Positions 38,873 through 49,579 of a DNA stretch of 64,000 bases are shown here, piece by piece. Each line of letters begins with the position of its first letter. Positions within the stretch are counted from its first letter, which is position 1. Position numbers and translations under genes: made by a program. Source of the DNA: Caprimulgus europaeus (taxonomy: Eukaryota > Chordata > Aves > Caprimulgiformes > Caprimulgidae); contig OU015534.1 in NCBI GenBank assembly GCA_907165065.1, positions 13,275,686 through 13,339,685 on the forward strand, given 5' to 3'. The notes below the pieces were generated by a model that was given only the letters and a program-made list of their open reading frames with translations, made no database searches and was not told the origin of the DNA.

Positions 38873-41600
38873 GTGACCACATAATTGTAATGCTGTTGTA
38901 ACTCCTATTAAGACACAACTGTTCTTCTGATGTTGCTTGAGTCCCTGTCTTTAGCTGATTGCAATGAAGAGCCAATACAACAGTGTTGTGCTGCTGATCA
39001 CTGAAACTTTGGCACCCCATCAGTATAGCAACTCCAGCTTTTGCCCTCACCTACACAGACTCTGTAATACCAGGAGAAATAGAGGCTGATTTTACCCAAA
39101 TTTAATGTAAACAAGGAACAATTCACATTTGGTGGAAAGCACCATTTTTAGAATCAGTTTTCTAATTCTAGTGGATGGCTGCTATACTCATGAAAATCTC
39201 ATCAAGCACTAATTGATATATGTTCATGAAAGCACGTATCTTCACAGTTAATATCTCTCTTTTGCCAACCCTGGTAAAGCTTGCTGCCACTTTGAAACAG
39301 CAAAACACAGATTAAATTTTTGTGATGAGTAACAGGTGGCATAGACATAAAAAGAGCATTTTGCAAGTGACTGCATGGCAGTTCAGAGTATTATCAGTTT
39401 CCTCAATATGTGCTAAGACCTACTGAGAAGTCTCAGCTGTACATTTCTCAATCTGCAGATAATACTCTATATAAGCCTTATGCATGAAGTTGCCAGGGTT
39501 TAGGAGAAAAGAAGTGGTGGACTAGGGGAAATAGTTAAGTATGTATTTTGTCATATTACGCTCCACAAATGTCCTACATGTGTTTGAAAGGTAATAAAAA
39601 TTTATTGAATAATCTATTTTCTCCCTGAACCTTTAGCTGCTTATTTAGTTGATTACCACAAAAGCCTACAAGATTTAGGCATCAGAAGCTGGACAAAATA
39701 ATGGGCAATAGGATTTGCTATAGAAGCCATTCACAGAGATGTTGATGTGTTAGTTCCTCTACTAAAATGCCACAGACTATTAAAAAGACTTGGAGATTTT
39801 TTCATTTTGTGTAGAAGAAGAAACTATTTCAGCAGTGCTGCTTTTCTGGCAGGCATGTGTCTCATGTCCTGTGAACACTGTTGTGTGCTATAAAGTAGGA
39901 CTTAGAAATTGGAGTGTCCTGGACTGAGGCATTGCCGGGCAAACAAGTCTTGATGCGTCCAGTGCAACAGCAGAGCCCCTTTCAGTTCCTGTAGACACTG
40001 TAGCAGCAAAAGATCCTGTAGTCCAGAGCTGCTTTTGGCATTTGGATTAAAATACAAGGGCCTCAAGTGATAATTTTGACTGTGCTAAGCCATCCCTGTT
40101 GTATCCATGTATCCACTTCAGTTTTCACAGGGTGAACTTGGCTCACTGTAAGCGGCTCAGTCAGTCTGTGAAGCTTTTTTTAAATGAGTCATTATTGAGA
40201 TAATGCTTTATAGTTCTTTCTAAGGGGCAATTATAATTGAATGAAAAGAGGTGGACATCAGGCTTTATTAATTAATGGTGGCAAAGTGCAAATGAATATT
40301 ACTATGTATCTACATGATGTGTAAAAAGCATTATAATTGTTAACAAAGAGCTGTTCTATGTAGAAGGCATCAGGAATAGTGCTTATACTTAAAAGCTTGA
40401 CAGCCCTAAATAGATTTAGCTATGTAGAAACAGCTTATTCTCCAGTCAGTTTTGCCCAATTCTGTTCTGTGATATAATTGTACATTTAGCTAGCCATAAT
40501 TCTAGAGAAGCTCATGTCTCTCTTCCCTCCTCAGTCTTTCTACTAGGTGAGAAGTAGAAAACAATATTAAATTGTAAGTTCCACATCACCAGGTGGAAGA
40601 TATCCAATAAAACAAAGACCCAATACATTAGACTTGTTTGGCTTCCTGCAGATGTCCCCACAGCATGCATTATTTAAGCTAAATTGTGTAAGTAAAACAG
40701 TAATTAAAAAAAAAAAGTAGTAAAAATTGCTGTAGTGACTGATAGGGGCATTACTTTTACTTTTTGCAGTTTTTAACTGGGAAGAATGAAATTTCTCTAA
40801 CATTTTGAATTCCAGAGAATAGCAACATTGAAACTTTTAAGAGAACCACATAGATTTTTTCAAAAGCAAATCAGACTCATTATATAAAATAAAATACTAT
40901 TATCTGCTCCTACCGGTCAGTAGACTCCTTCATATCCCCATTGTAAGGTGATGATATAACTGGTGAAAGGACTCATTCCTCATTTATTCTATTAAAATTT
41001 AGAACAGACCATGGAATTCCTCATCTGGAGCTGGGAGGAAATAATTCACCATCCTAGTCCAATTATACAAAAAGGATCTTTGTTTTAATCATTGATTTAT
41101 CCCAAATCTTTTTAACTTCTCAATCTAAGTGTTTTGCACTGTTAAAACTGCCTTGTTGGCTTTTTTAATCCCAAAACCCAATACTGCTGCTAATAGCATT
41201 AGTGTGGAAAAAATGGATGGATAAAAGTCTGTCATTGAACTGTCCGACATAATCCCTTGGCTTCAGCTGTCTCTTAGAAAGTCACTAAGGTAGGAGAAAG
41301 GTCAACATAATCCAGATATCCTCAGTCAAATGCAGAAGGCCTAACGTGAAATATTTACTTTTAGAATATTTCTTTCTTTAAGGGCTGTCAACAAAAGTAG
41401 CAATACTGGGACCTCTAAGTGCTGCTAGAGTAAGAGGTGTTTGTTAATAAGCATAATTTCTGCATAGACAAATAGGAAAGTAATTTGCTAATAAATTCCT
41501 TGCTTACTCTTTTGTTAGCATTTCTTTTTAAAGTTATCCAAACTAAATCAGTTTTACCAGGCCAGTGGCTGGAATACTTATTGTTTTTATTTGCCTCCAG
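38873..41600 (+). other. AK5: AK5 intron, nothing else seen
   Basis: This is a 2.7 kb AT-rich intron. No clear repeat, RNA or coding exon was recognised. It ends in the pyrimidine-rich acceptor TTTTTATTTGCCTCCAG. Confidence 0.85.
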
Positions 41601-41789
41601 ATTGGGGAACCAAAACTTGTGTTCTGCCTGGACTGCTCTGCAGAAACCATGACCAGTCGCCTTCTGATGAGAAATCAGAGCAGTCAGCACTCTGATCACA
41701 CTGGAACCATACAGGAAGGAATCGAAAGTTATTACCAAGCATCAAAACCTTTGATTGCATACTATGAAAGGAAGACACAGTTATGCAAG
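41601..41789 (+). CDS. AK5: AK5 coding exon: LID region of second kinase domain
   Basis: The acceptor is TTTGCCTCCAG at 41600 and the donor is AAG|GTAAAT. The exon has 189 nt in phase 0: 63 codons, residues 179-241. It starts IGEPKLVFCLDCSAETMTSR and ends PLIAYYERKTQLCK, a clear match to the ATP-lid region and following strand of adenylate kinases. The usual VDD...TI.KRL text reads SDHTGTIQEGI here. One residue is missing against human AK5, and the arginine equivalent to AK1 Arg149 is glycine (residue 218). Arg198 and Arg202 (AK1 Arg128 and Arg132) remain. The reading frame is intact. Confidence 0.96.
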
Positions 41790-42331
41790 GTAAATTGCTT
41801 GACCTTTTGAATTAAATTATTGCTTTTGCTTCCATTATATGAGTAATATTTGGAAAATACTGACATGACACGATTTATTGACTGTATTAGTTTCTGCATT
41901 TTCCATTTCGTTCCCATCTGACACTTCCATGCTTTGTTTGCAACTTCTACAAACTTCTGAGTTCCATAGTACAATTTGAAAGAATAAAAGCATATTTTTA
42001 TCCGAAGTCTGAGAACACATCCTGAATCACTGCCTCATATGTATAGAAACTCTTATTAAACATTAATTTTGGAAAGCTTTTCTTTAAGTATTAGGTTTTA
42101 TTTCTCTAAAAGGGCTTTCAGAATTGGGATGAAAGATTATGTTAATCCAAAGCCCTTTAGTTGAATTTACAAAACTGACAGTGTATATCCTGAAATAAAA
42201 CAGACTTGCACACAACAAAGACCTTTCTGATGGGACAAATGGTGTAGTTATATTAATTTCAATTAATTACCTCAGTTTACACCAGCTGAGGATGTGATAT
42301 TTAAAACAGAATCACAGAAGGGAGGATAACT

Positions 42332-42830
42332 TCACAGAATCATAGAATAATTTGGGTTGGAAAGGACCTTAAAGATCATCTAGTTCTAATCCCCCTGCCA
42401 TGACCGTACCACCTCCACTAGACCAGGTTGCTAAAAGCTCCATCCAACCTGGCCTTGAACACTTCCAGGGTGGGAGCATCCACAACTTTTCTGGGCAACC
42501 TGTTCCAGTGTCTGACCACCCTCACAGTGAAGAATTTCTTCCTAATATCTAAATCTACCCTCTTCCAGTTTAAAGCCATTTCCCCTTGTTCTATTGCTAA
42601 CTGCCCTCCTCAGCTTTCTTGTAGGCCCCTTCAAGAACTGGAAAACCGCTGTAAGGTCTCCCCAAAGCCTTCTCTTCTCCAGGCTGAACAGCCCCAACTC
42701 TCTCAGCCTGTCCTCAAAGGAGAGGTGCTCCAGCCCTTGGATCATCCTTGTGGTCCTCCAGTAGGTCCATGTCCTTAGACTTCCCTAGATCTGCTGGCCA
42801 CAGCAGCTTCTTAATGCACCCCAGAAGCAT
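42332..42830 (-). mobile_element. CR1 LINE 3' portion, minus orientation
   Basis: Read on the plus strand it begins TCACAGAATCATAGAAT, the reverse complement of the CR1 3' terminal repeats. It continues with 'gttggaaaggaccttaaaga', 'cctggccttgaacacttcc', 'ctgttccagtgtctgaccac', 'ttctctccag'-type text and 'ctggccacagcagcttctt'. About 500 bp of the 3' part are kept and the 5' end is truncated. The frames at 42428-42778 (plus) and 42542-42745 (minus) lie inside it. Confidence 0.95.
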
Positions 42831-45576
42831 CAGGAAAGTGACAACCCCAAAGACAATGAAACTACACTAAATACTTTCACACTGATTTTGCATTCATGGT
42901 CTGCCTCATTTCACTTGATGTGGACTCTCCTTGCCCTTCCTTAGTACTCCTGCTGCAAGTTTCTGCTCCATCTCCTATGCAGTCTATGCGGTAGAAAAAC
43001 ATACAGTCTGTCCTTGAAAGCTTATAGCTCATTAGCTCCTTAAGGGACATGCCTGTTCTCTGGGTCAGAGCCAGATACGTGCTTTGCACTCTTTTATCAT
43101 TAGCTTTTGAGGGAACTGACATTGTGTGTTTGCATGTTAGAAAATACTCATGCATTGCTCGAACAGTGTTTACACTTTTTCTTACAATGTCTGTATAGTG
43201 TCTGCGTCTGATGAATGTAGGTGTTCAATGTACTTCGTCTTCTGGATGGAACTATTGGGTATGAGGGCTCTGTAAAATATAAAAACATCATGTGAAATGT
43301 CCTTTTAAGGTTAAAAAACGTGTTCTGTTTTTCTTGGACACAGGTACTCTGTATTGAAATAGCTGCCTCATCCGCTTTTTACTAAACTGATAAAATACAC
43401 ATCTGCTATCAAAGATGTGATTCCATTACGGATTTAAGTAAAGTAGGGAGATGGCCCCTCCCCAGCCCTTATGATGCAGGCACATACAAGTTGTTTATCA
43501 GCATTTAGAGCACACTGCCAAAACGCTCAGCAGAGGTAGGCTTTTGAAATTAATCCTCCCAGGCTATCCTTGCCACCCTCACCCAGCCTCGGGTACAAGC
43601 CCGCAGCCCTGGTGCCTGTACAGCAAGGAGCAGAAGCAAATGCAGTTTTCATACAACCTAACTGCCATGAAGATTCATTAACTTTTTCTGGCCAGCATAC
43701 TGGCAATGTGTGACTAAGCACTACTAATAATTGTAGGTGAAATAGTGTTTAATTGTGTAAGTGCTCATGTCTTGTAGGGCTCAGCTGTAGCACCCAGTCC
43801 CTGCTTTGCCACATAACAGAAAATCAGAATTGTTAAATAGACTTGTTGAACAAGAAAACAGGGTTGGCATATTGGTATTATTTGATTTCTCCATTTTAAG
43901 TGTATTTAGGGCTCGGCAAAGTTTTCCACAGATTGGGAACAGCACGTGGCAGCAACAGTGCTACGTGTTTGACTTGTCCTATCCAGCCTAAAAGTTTTCG
44001 GTCCTGAAACACAGAGATTAAATATGCAAATGTAAAATTCAGTCCTGGGCATAAGGCCTGCAGAAGGTCTGGTGTGGGAATTAGATGTTGGATGAGCACT
44101 CAGTGGAGGAGGAACTGATCTGTTACACGGTATCGAGGTGTGCTTGAGACTACATTGTCAAATCAGCTTTCTCATTCTCTACGTTGGAATGGCTGTTGTG
44201 ACATGGATGGAAAGAGCCTAATAAACACAGTAGAAACAGAAAAACTCAAGTGTGACCTAGCTTCCTCTGCAGTCATTAGGAATTCTCTCTTAGCTTTACT
44301 TGCACAGAAGAGACAAAGGGATATGGTTGTAACAGCATTCCCATTTTAATCAATTACAATTTTATGACCTTCTCTAAACCTAGAGTTATTGTGCATAGAT
44401 GCATTCATAAATAACTAATCAGATATTTGGAAATGGAACATTTTTACATTCTGCTGACCTCTGAACAAGAACAGTGACCTGATGAAGCTGCCAAAAGATC
44501 AGGATTCTGAAATTTCCCTTTGACCAAGATTACCTGTCAGTGTTTCTGCTCAGCAGTGGAAGCATGAGAATTACATGAAGGGTAGAGAATTTGGGTGCAG
44601 ATGAAACATCTGTGAACCTGACAGGAATAAATAACAGTGACCCTTCCAGCCACCCAGCTGAGATGAGAAACTGATGTAGCTCACGGGAATGTATTTTACA
44701 AGGGAAGATAAACTGACTGAAGAATGAAGGTCAGAGAATGACAGTGTCCTCTGCTCACTTTTCTGCTAAGGCACTAATATTCTCAATTGTGTTCTGGAAG
44801 GTACAGTAGTTGAAACATTAAGTTAGAAATTTTCCAATTATTTTTTTAAAAAATCATGTTTGGGGGATATAGTTTAATATTCCATCATTTCTTTCATAGT
44901 CAGTTACAGATCACCCACCTGCCAGAAAGAACAGCAAACGGGTGCTTTTTAACAAAGACCTCATCTGGAAATGCAAGGACTGAAAGTATTACTCATAAAA
45001 ATGACAGTTGCAAGCTGCCTGATTCTGTGGGAATCAGATGTTTCAGATAAATGAAATGAAACAAAATGTACTGTGGTAGCTGTAGTAAGCAGGTAGATAC
45101 TGTTGGTTTTACATTTATTTCTCAGTGATTTCCAAGGCAGATGGAAAGAAAAGTGCATCTGAAAATTTAGTAGACACCTAGTTGTGTTTTAACATGGCTA
45201 AATGCAAATACCTTTGAATATGTGGCCCTCTGTCAATCGAGAAGAAAGGGAGAAAAAAAACTGATTGTTTTTAATATCTGACTCATCCTTTAAAGCTTTT
45301 TTCGAGTGACAGTATGTAGGAGTGTAATAAGTAATGGAGAAGAGCAATGCATTGGTAGCCAAGCAAGACAAAATTGATCCTACCTAGCTAGTGTAAGACA
45401 TCTAGTAGGTGTCTTAAATACGAGTTCCCTTTTCAAAGTCATCTGAAGGAAAGGGGCATGAGTATAACAAATAAGGTAAGCAGTCCATAGCAGAGCATTT
45501 TCAAGGATATCTAAAAGCCTTCACTATTTCAGATCACACACTATGGAAACTTAGCCTACAAAATCCAACCAAAATG

Positions 45577-45722
45577 CTTTTCTTTTTCTTTTTCTTTTTC
45601 TTTTTCTTTTTCTTTTTCTTTTTCTTTTTCTTTTTCTTTTTCTTTTTCTTTTTCTTTTTCTTTTTCTTTTTCTTTTTCTTTTTCTTTTTCTTTTTCTTTC
45701 CTTTTTTTTCCTTTCTTTTTCT
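45577..45722. repeat. (CTTTTT)n hexanucleotide satellite
   Basis: From 45582 to about 45696 the unit CTTTTT repeats perfectly about 19 times, with a cytosine every sixth base. Imperfect units follow to about 45722. One strand is wholly pyrimidine and each unit is mirror-symmetric, a known prerequisite for intramolecular triplex (H-DNA). It lies in the last AK5 intron. Confidence 0.97.
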
Positions 45723-47343
45723 ATGGTGTTGTTCTACTGTTTCTTTCTAAAATCAGTTGAAGTCACATTGCTGGGTAAGCAATACTTACTGGATTCTCAC
45801 TGCAAACATTTTCCATAACCGTTATGAAAGAACGAGTGACTATCCACTCTCTCATGATCTTCCACTTCTGAGCCCTCCTATGCTGATCCCCTGTTGGAAG
45901 TTTCTCTGGGGAGGGACAAATGTGTACTTTTCCCTTTAGAGAAGGGATGATCAATGCTAATAGTGATAGCAGCTATGTCATTTATTTCTGTCTTTAAAAA
46001 GGTTGTCAGAGAATCATTAACCCTGACAGGTAAGTAGGTGAGGAACAAAGGAACAAGTGTTTCTGTGTCACTCCCCTTGATGGCTTGTGACCCATTAGAT
46101 GAGATACATCAGAAACATTAGCAGGGGATTATAGATAAAACACGATGGCAAATTCATGCCAAATGCAGATAGGTATCAGGGCAGCATGTTTCCATTGGAT
46201 TTACAGACAGCTTGATGCCTTGCTCTGAGAACCAGGTACTGCACTGTCGCAGAGGTTTTTAATGCTCTTTTTAATGACAAAGATATGAATGTTGGTGACA
46301 ACAGAGCTGAACTTCACTGACTTTCAATAAGAAGCTTCTAATTAGTGAGTTTATTCCAGTCTCAGTGTATCTTTCTGAAAGCGGTGGTCCTCAGCCATCC
46401 TCTCTACAGACAGTTGGGTTTTTCTCAGTGGCAGCATACATTTAGGGTTCTAAATCCAAAACCTACAATAAATGGAGATTTGATGACAGAAAATTTAATT
46501 GGCTGATTTTAATGCCAGAAGGAGTGACATTGTACTATGAAGATTATTGCTCCAGTCATTTTTCATATGAGCTCATTAAATTTCTCTGTATTTGAAGTTA
46601 CCTAAAGCCATAGTGGCATTTGAAAACTGGAAACTCTATGGAAAACTGTATCTGGATCTTGCTTTTATGAGAAGAAAGTAGCCTTGAATAACCTTGAAAA
46701 CAGTCCTAATTTACGAGGTTTGTTATAATTTGTGAAAGAGAAATACACAGTTTTCTCTCCTGGAGTTGCAGAGAGTGTCACTGAATTACTGCGGTATTAG
46801 CTGTGAATTATTGTCACATTAAATTAGTTTTGTGCCACGACTTTAAGTTAGTTTTATGAATTGGACCTTTGTTATATAGGAGGCCAGCATGGGAAGCACT
46901 GGGGCTATCATTAGTCACGCTCACCCATATTTCACTGTGACATTTAGGAAGGCAGTGTTTCAGCCAGTCATAAAGGGCAGCAGTTTCCACGCTCACAAAC
47001 CTAATTCTTCATCACAATGGCCTAGATCTAGACCTGAGTATCAGTCCCAGTTCTAGAAGAGGTTGCTGAAAAGCCAGTGGTAGTCAGCTCTGCTGATGAG
47101 GTTAGATCAGTTATCCAGTGCAGATGTATTTATGAAACAAAGAGGTAATAACTATACACATGAAGACAAGAGAGCTTTGAAATGGCTGTGGCCTTCACCC
47201 TGTGTGAAGTGTATTTTCTTTGGGATAGATGTTGTCTTGGCAGTTGAGACAGAAAAATAAGCTGCCTCATAGCAGCTGAAATGGGAGTTTCTAGTTTTAT
47301 TCTAACTGGAGAAGGTAGGCATTTGGTCCAGAACCATTCACCG

Positions 47344-47538
47344 TAGAATCATAGAATGGTTTGGGCTGGAAGGGACCTTAAAGATCATCCAGTTCCAACC
47401 CCCCTGCCATCAGCAGGGACACCTTCCACTAGATCAGGTTGCTCAAAGCCTCATCCAGCCTGGCCTTGAACACATCCAGGGAGGGGGCAGCCACAGCTTC
47501 TCTGGGCAACCTGGGCCAGTGTCTCAACACCCTCACCA
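47344..47538 (-). mobile_element. CR1 LINE 3' fragment, minus orientation
   Basis: It starts TAGAATCATAGAATGG on the plus strand, followed by 'ctggaagggaccttaaagat', 'ccctgccatcagcagggac', 'actagatcaggttgctcaa' and 'tctgggcaacctgggccagt', then stops abruptly at the 'caccctcacc' block. It is shorter but appears less diverged than the copy at 42332, so it may be younger. Confidence 0.94.
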
Positions 47539-49468
47539 TTCCCCTTTTCTCTTTGCTACTAGTAAGTAACCCCTTCCTGAACCCTTTGTTTCTGTGTCAT
47601 AGAAAACTTCTCAAAGACGTGCACCCCTTGTTTAGAACTGACTTTTCTGAGGCACCACCTGCTGCTTCACAAACTATTCCAGCATGTCCATACTTCAGCA
47701 TTACATAAAGCAGCAATGTCAGCAAACACCGATGTGACAGCGAGACAGGGAAGCAAGAGAACTGTGCTTCTGAAAGCTTGCCAAGAGGGGAGAGGATAGT
47801 CCAGCTCAGACTGTGAGATCCCCTTGCAGTGAGCCCAAGGGGATGGAACCCAGTCAGGCATGGCTCCTCAAAGCTTGGCCAGGCTGATCATTTCCAGTGC
47901 TGGAGCTGCTGTGTGTGGAGGTAGACTGCTGGGTGTGCCAGCACTTCTGACAGGATGCAACAAGGGACCAAACTTTGCAGCATCTGTGGATGCCAGCAAG
48001 AGTGAAACCAAGCTGCAGAACATGAATGCAGTCCCTTGCTGGATCTCTGCAAGGAGCAGCTGCTGACTCCCACAGAGGACTTAGCACCAAGGGACTTGAA
48101 TGTATATTGGGTGCAGTCAGACTGTACAGGAGCTGGCTGCAAGCTAACACCATACCTGAGAAGAATTTCATGGCCTATTTCTAAAATACATTTTTTTAGA
48201 GTTTGAAATTCCTTGTATTCTGGAGAACAAAGTGGTGGCAAAAAGTATGATGGTCAGGAATGTCCCCTTTGAACATTACAGTAGTCTGGCATCTGAGTCA
48301 TCAACTTGGAGATGAAAATGCAGCACATAGTTCAGAAAAACAGGCTTTAGGAAAGTTGTCATGGGTCAGGTTAAACATGTGCAAACTGCACGGGATGCAT
48401 GCCTGAAAGACTAAGCATGGAGAAGCAGAGAGGAAGCTGGCTTTTGAGTAGAGAATCAAGGCTCTCCCAGGCATCTGAGAGGAACTGAGTAAATGTCAGA
48501 TGCAGTCTGCGTGGTGTACACAGCCAGCATGAAAGCTGCCTCTGGCACTACTGCAAAGGCCATAGACAGCTCTCCTTCCTCAAGGAATGACCTGCAGGAC
48601 ACGCACTGCATGGGATGGGCGTGAAACTTACTGCTCAGAAAAGCTCAGTGCTATGGAGTTTTCTAGGGAACACAGGAGTATTACTGGCTACAAACATCAT
48701 TCTCTTTGGTGAAATGCAGCGCTTTCTTCCTCAGCACAGGAGAATAAATTGCTCTTGTTGTTGAAGTCCAATCATGAAAAACAAACTTGAACAGCCTGTA
48801 GAACCTCTGGCCAAAACAGAATCTTTGAGGTGTTAAAAAAAAATAAAAAATTCTTCAATGGCAGTGAGTTTTCGTACAACAAAACCAGTGCTGCTGTAAA
48901 ACTCGCGCTGCCCAAAGGTCGTCATAAAAGCAGAACCAATTCTCCAAGCTTGCAATGACAAACACAGAAACACACAACCTCGCCCAGTCGCTGCCCTTAG
49001 AAAGCTTTTAGGTCAGTCACAGCATTACACACTCGTAACACTTCAGATGACATCAGTTAAATCAGTGCTATTCCTCTCATTAATGGTATGATATCAAAAT
49101 TATTCTACTGGATTTCTTTTGAATCATATTAAATGTGAAGAGTTTCTAAAAACTTTGGAAACTGTTCTGTATACCAAAGGTGTAATTTCACTTTAAAACA
49201 TCAATACTTAGAAGGAGCTTAAGCCCCCTCATTTGCTTAACGTACTTTGCTCCAGACGATGGAGCCAACAGAGGCTTCTGGCATAAAATCTGTGGAAACA
49301 CAGTGAATAATTTGGTTTATGGAAGCTGCTCCTCTACATTAGCATGCTTATAACATGAAACAGAACAACTTCTATGTTATATTGGACCATTTTTTTTGGC
49401 CAAAATTTAGATTCTGAGATAATTTGTTGCAACTTAATCAAAACCAATGTTTTTTGCCTGCTTCCCAG

Positions 49469-49579
49469 GTTGATGCAGAAGGAATGCAGGAGGATGTTTT
49501 TCTGGAAGTCTGCAAGACAATTGACTCTTTTCTGAAAAAGGAAGAGGCAGCACTTTCATTTTCAACAGAAACGCAGTAA
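49469..49579 (+). CDS. AK5: AK5 terminal coding exon and stop
   Basis: The acceptor is TTTTGCCTGCTTCCCAG at 49468. The exon has 111 nt in phase 0: 36 codons (residues 242-277) and TAA at 49577-49579. VDAEGMQEDVFLEVCKTIDS matches the closing helix of adenylate kinases. Human AK5 ends shortly after this helix (..AIDSIF), whereas this sequence runs on for about 14 residues (LKKEEAALSFSTETQ). Frame and splice evidence make the stop firm. Confidence 0.96.
   Translation, partial: VDAEGMQEDVFLEVCKTIDSFLKKEEAALSFSTETQ

Larger units (their letters stand above)
41790..49468 (+). other. AK5: Last AK5 intron (7.7 kb) with CR1 copies and a CTTTTT satellite
   Basis: It holds two minus-strand CR1 elements (42332-42830 and 47344-47538) and a long pyrimidine hexamer tract (45577-45722). 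A moderately GC-rich stretch at about 47640-48620 has several overlapping frames up to 117 codons on both strands; I recognise no product there. The rest is AT-rich, without visible genes. Confidence 0.8.

Noticed and set aside
42428..42778. 116-codon plus-strand frame
   Set aside because: It lies inside a minus-strand CR1 element; the text is typical of read-through of CR1 antisense.
47439..47708. 89-codon plus-strand frame
   Set aside because: Its first part is CR1 antisense (47344-47538); not a gene.
47854..48241. Overlapping frames up to 117 codons on both strands
   Set aside because: Several frames are open at once because of composition. No domain, splice or repeat identity could be recognised, so no gene is claimed.
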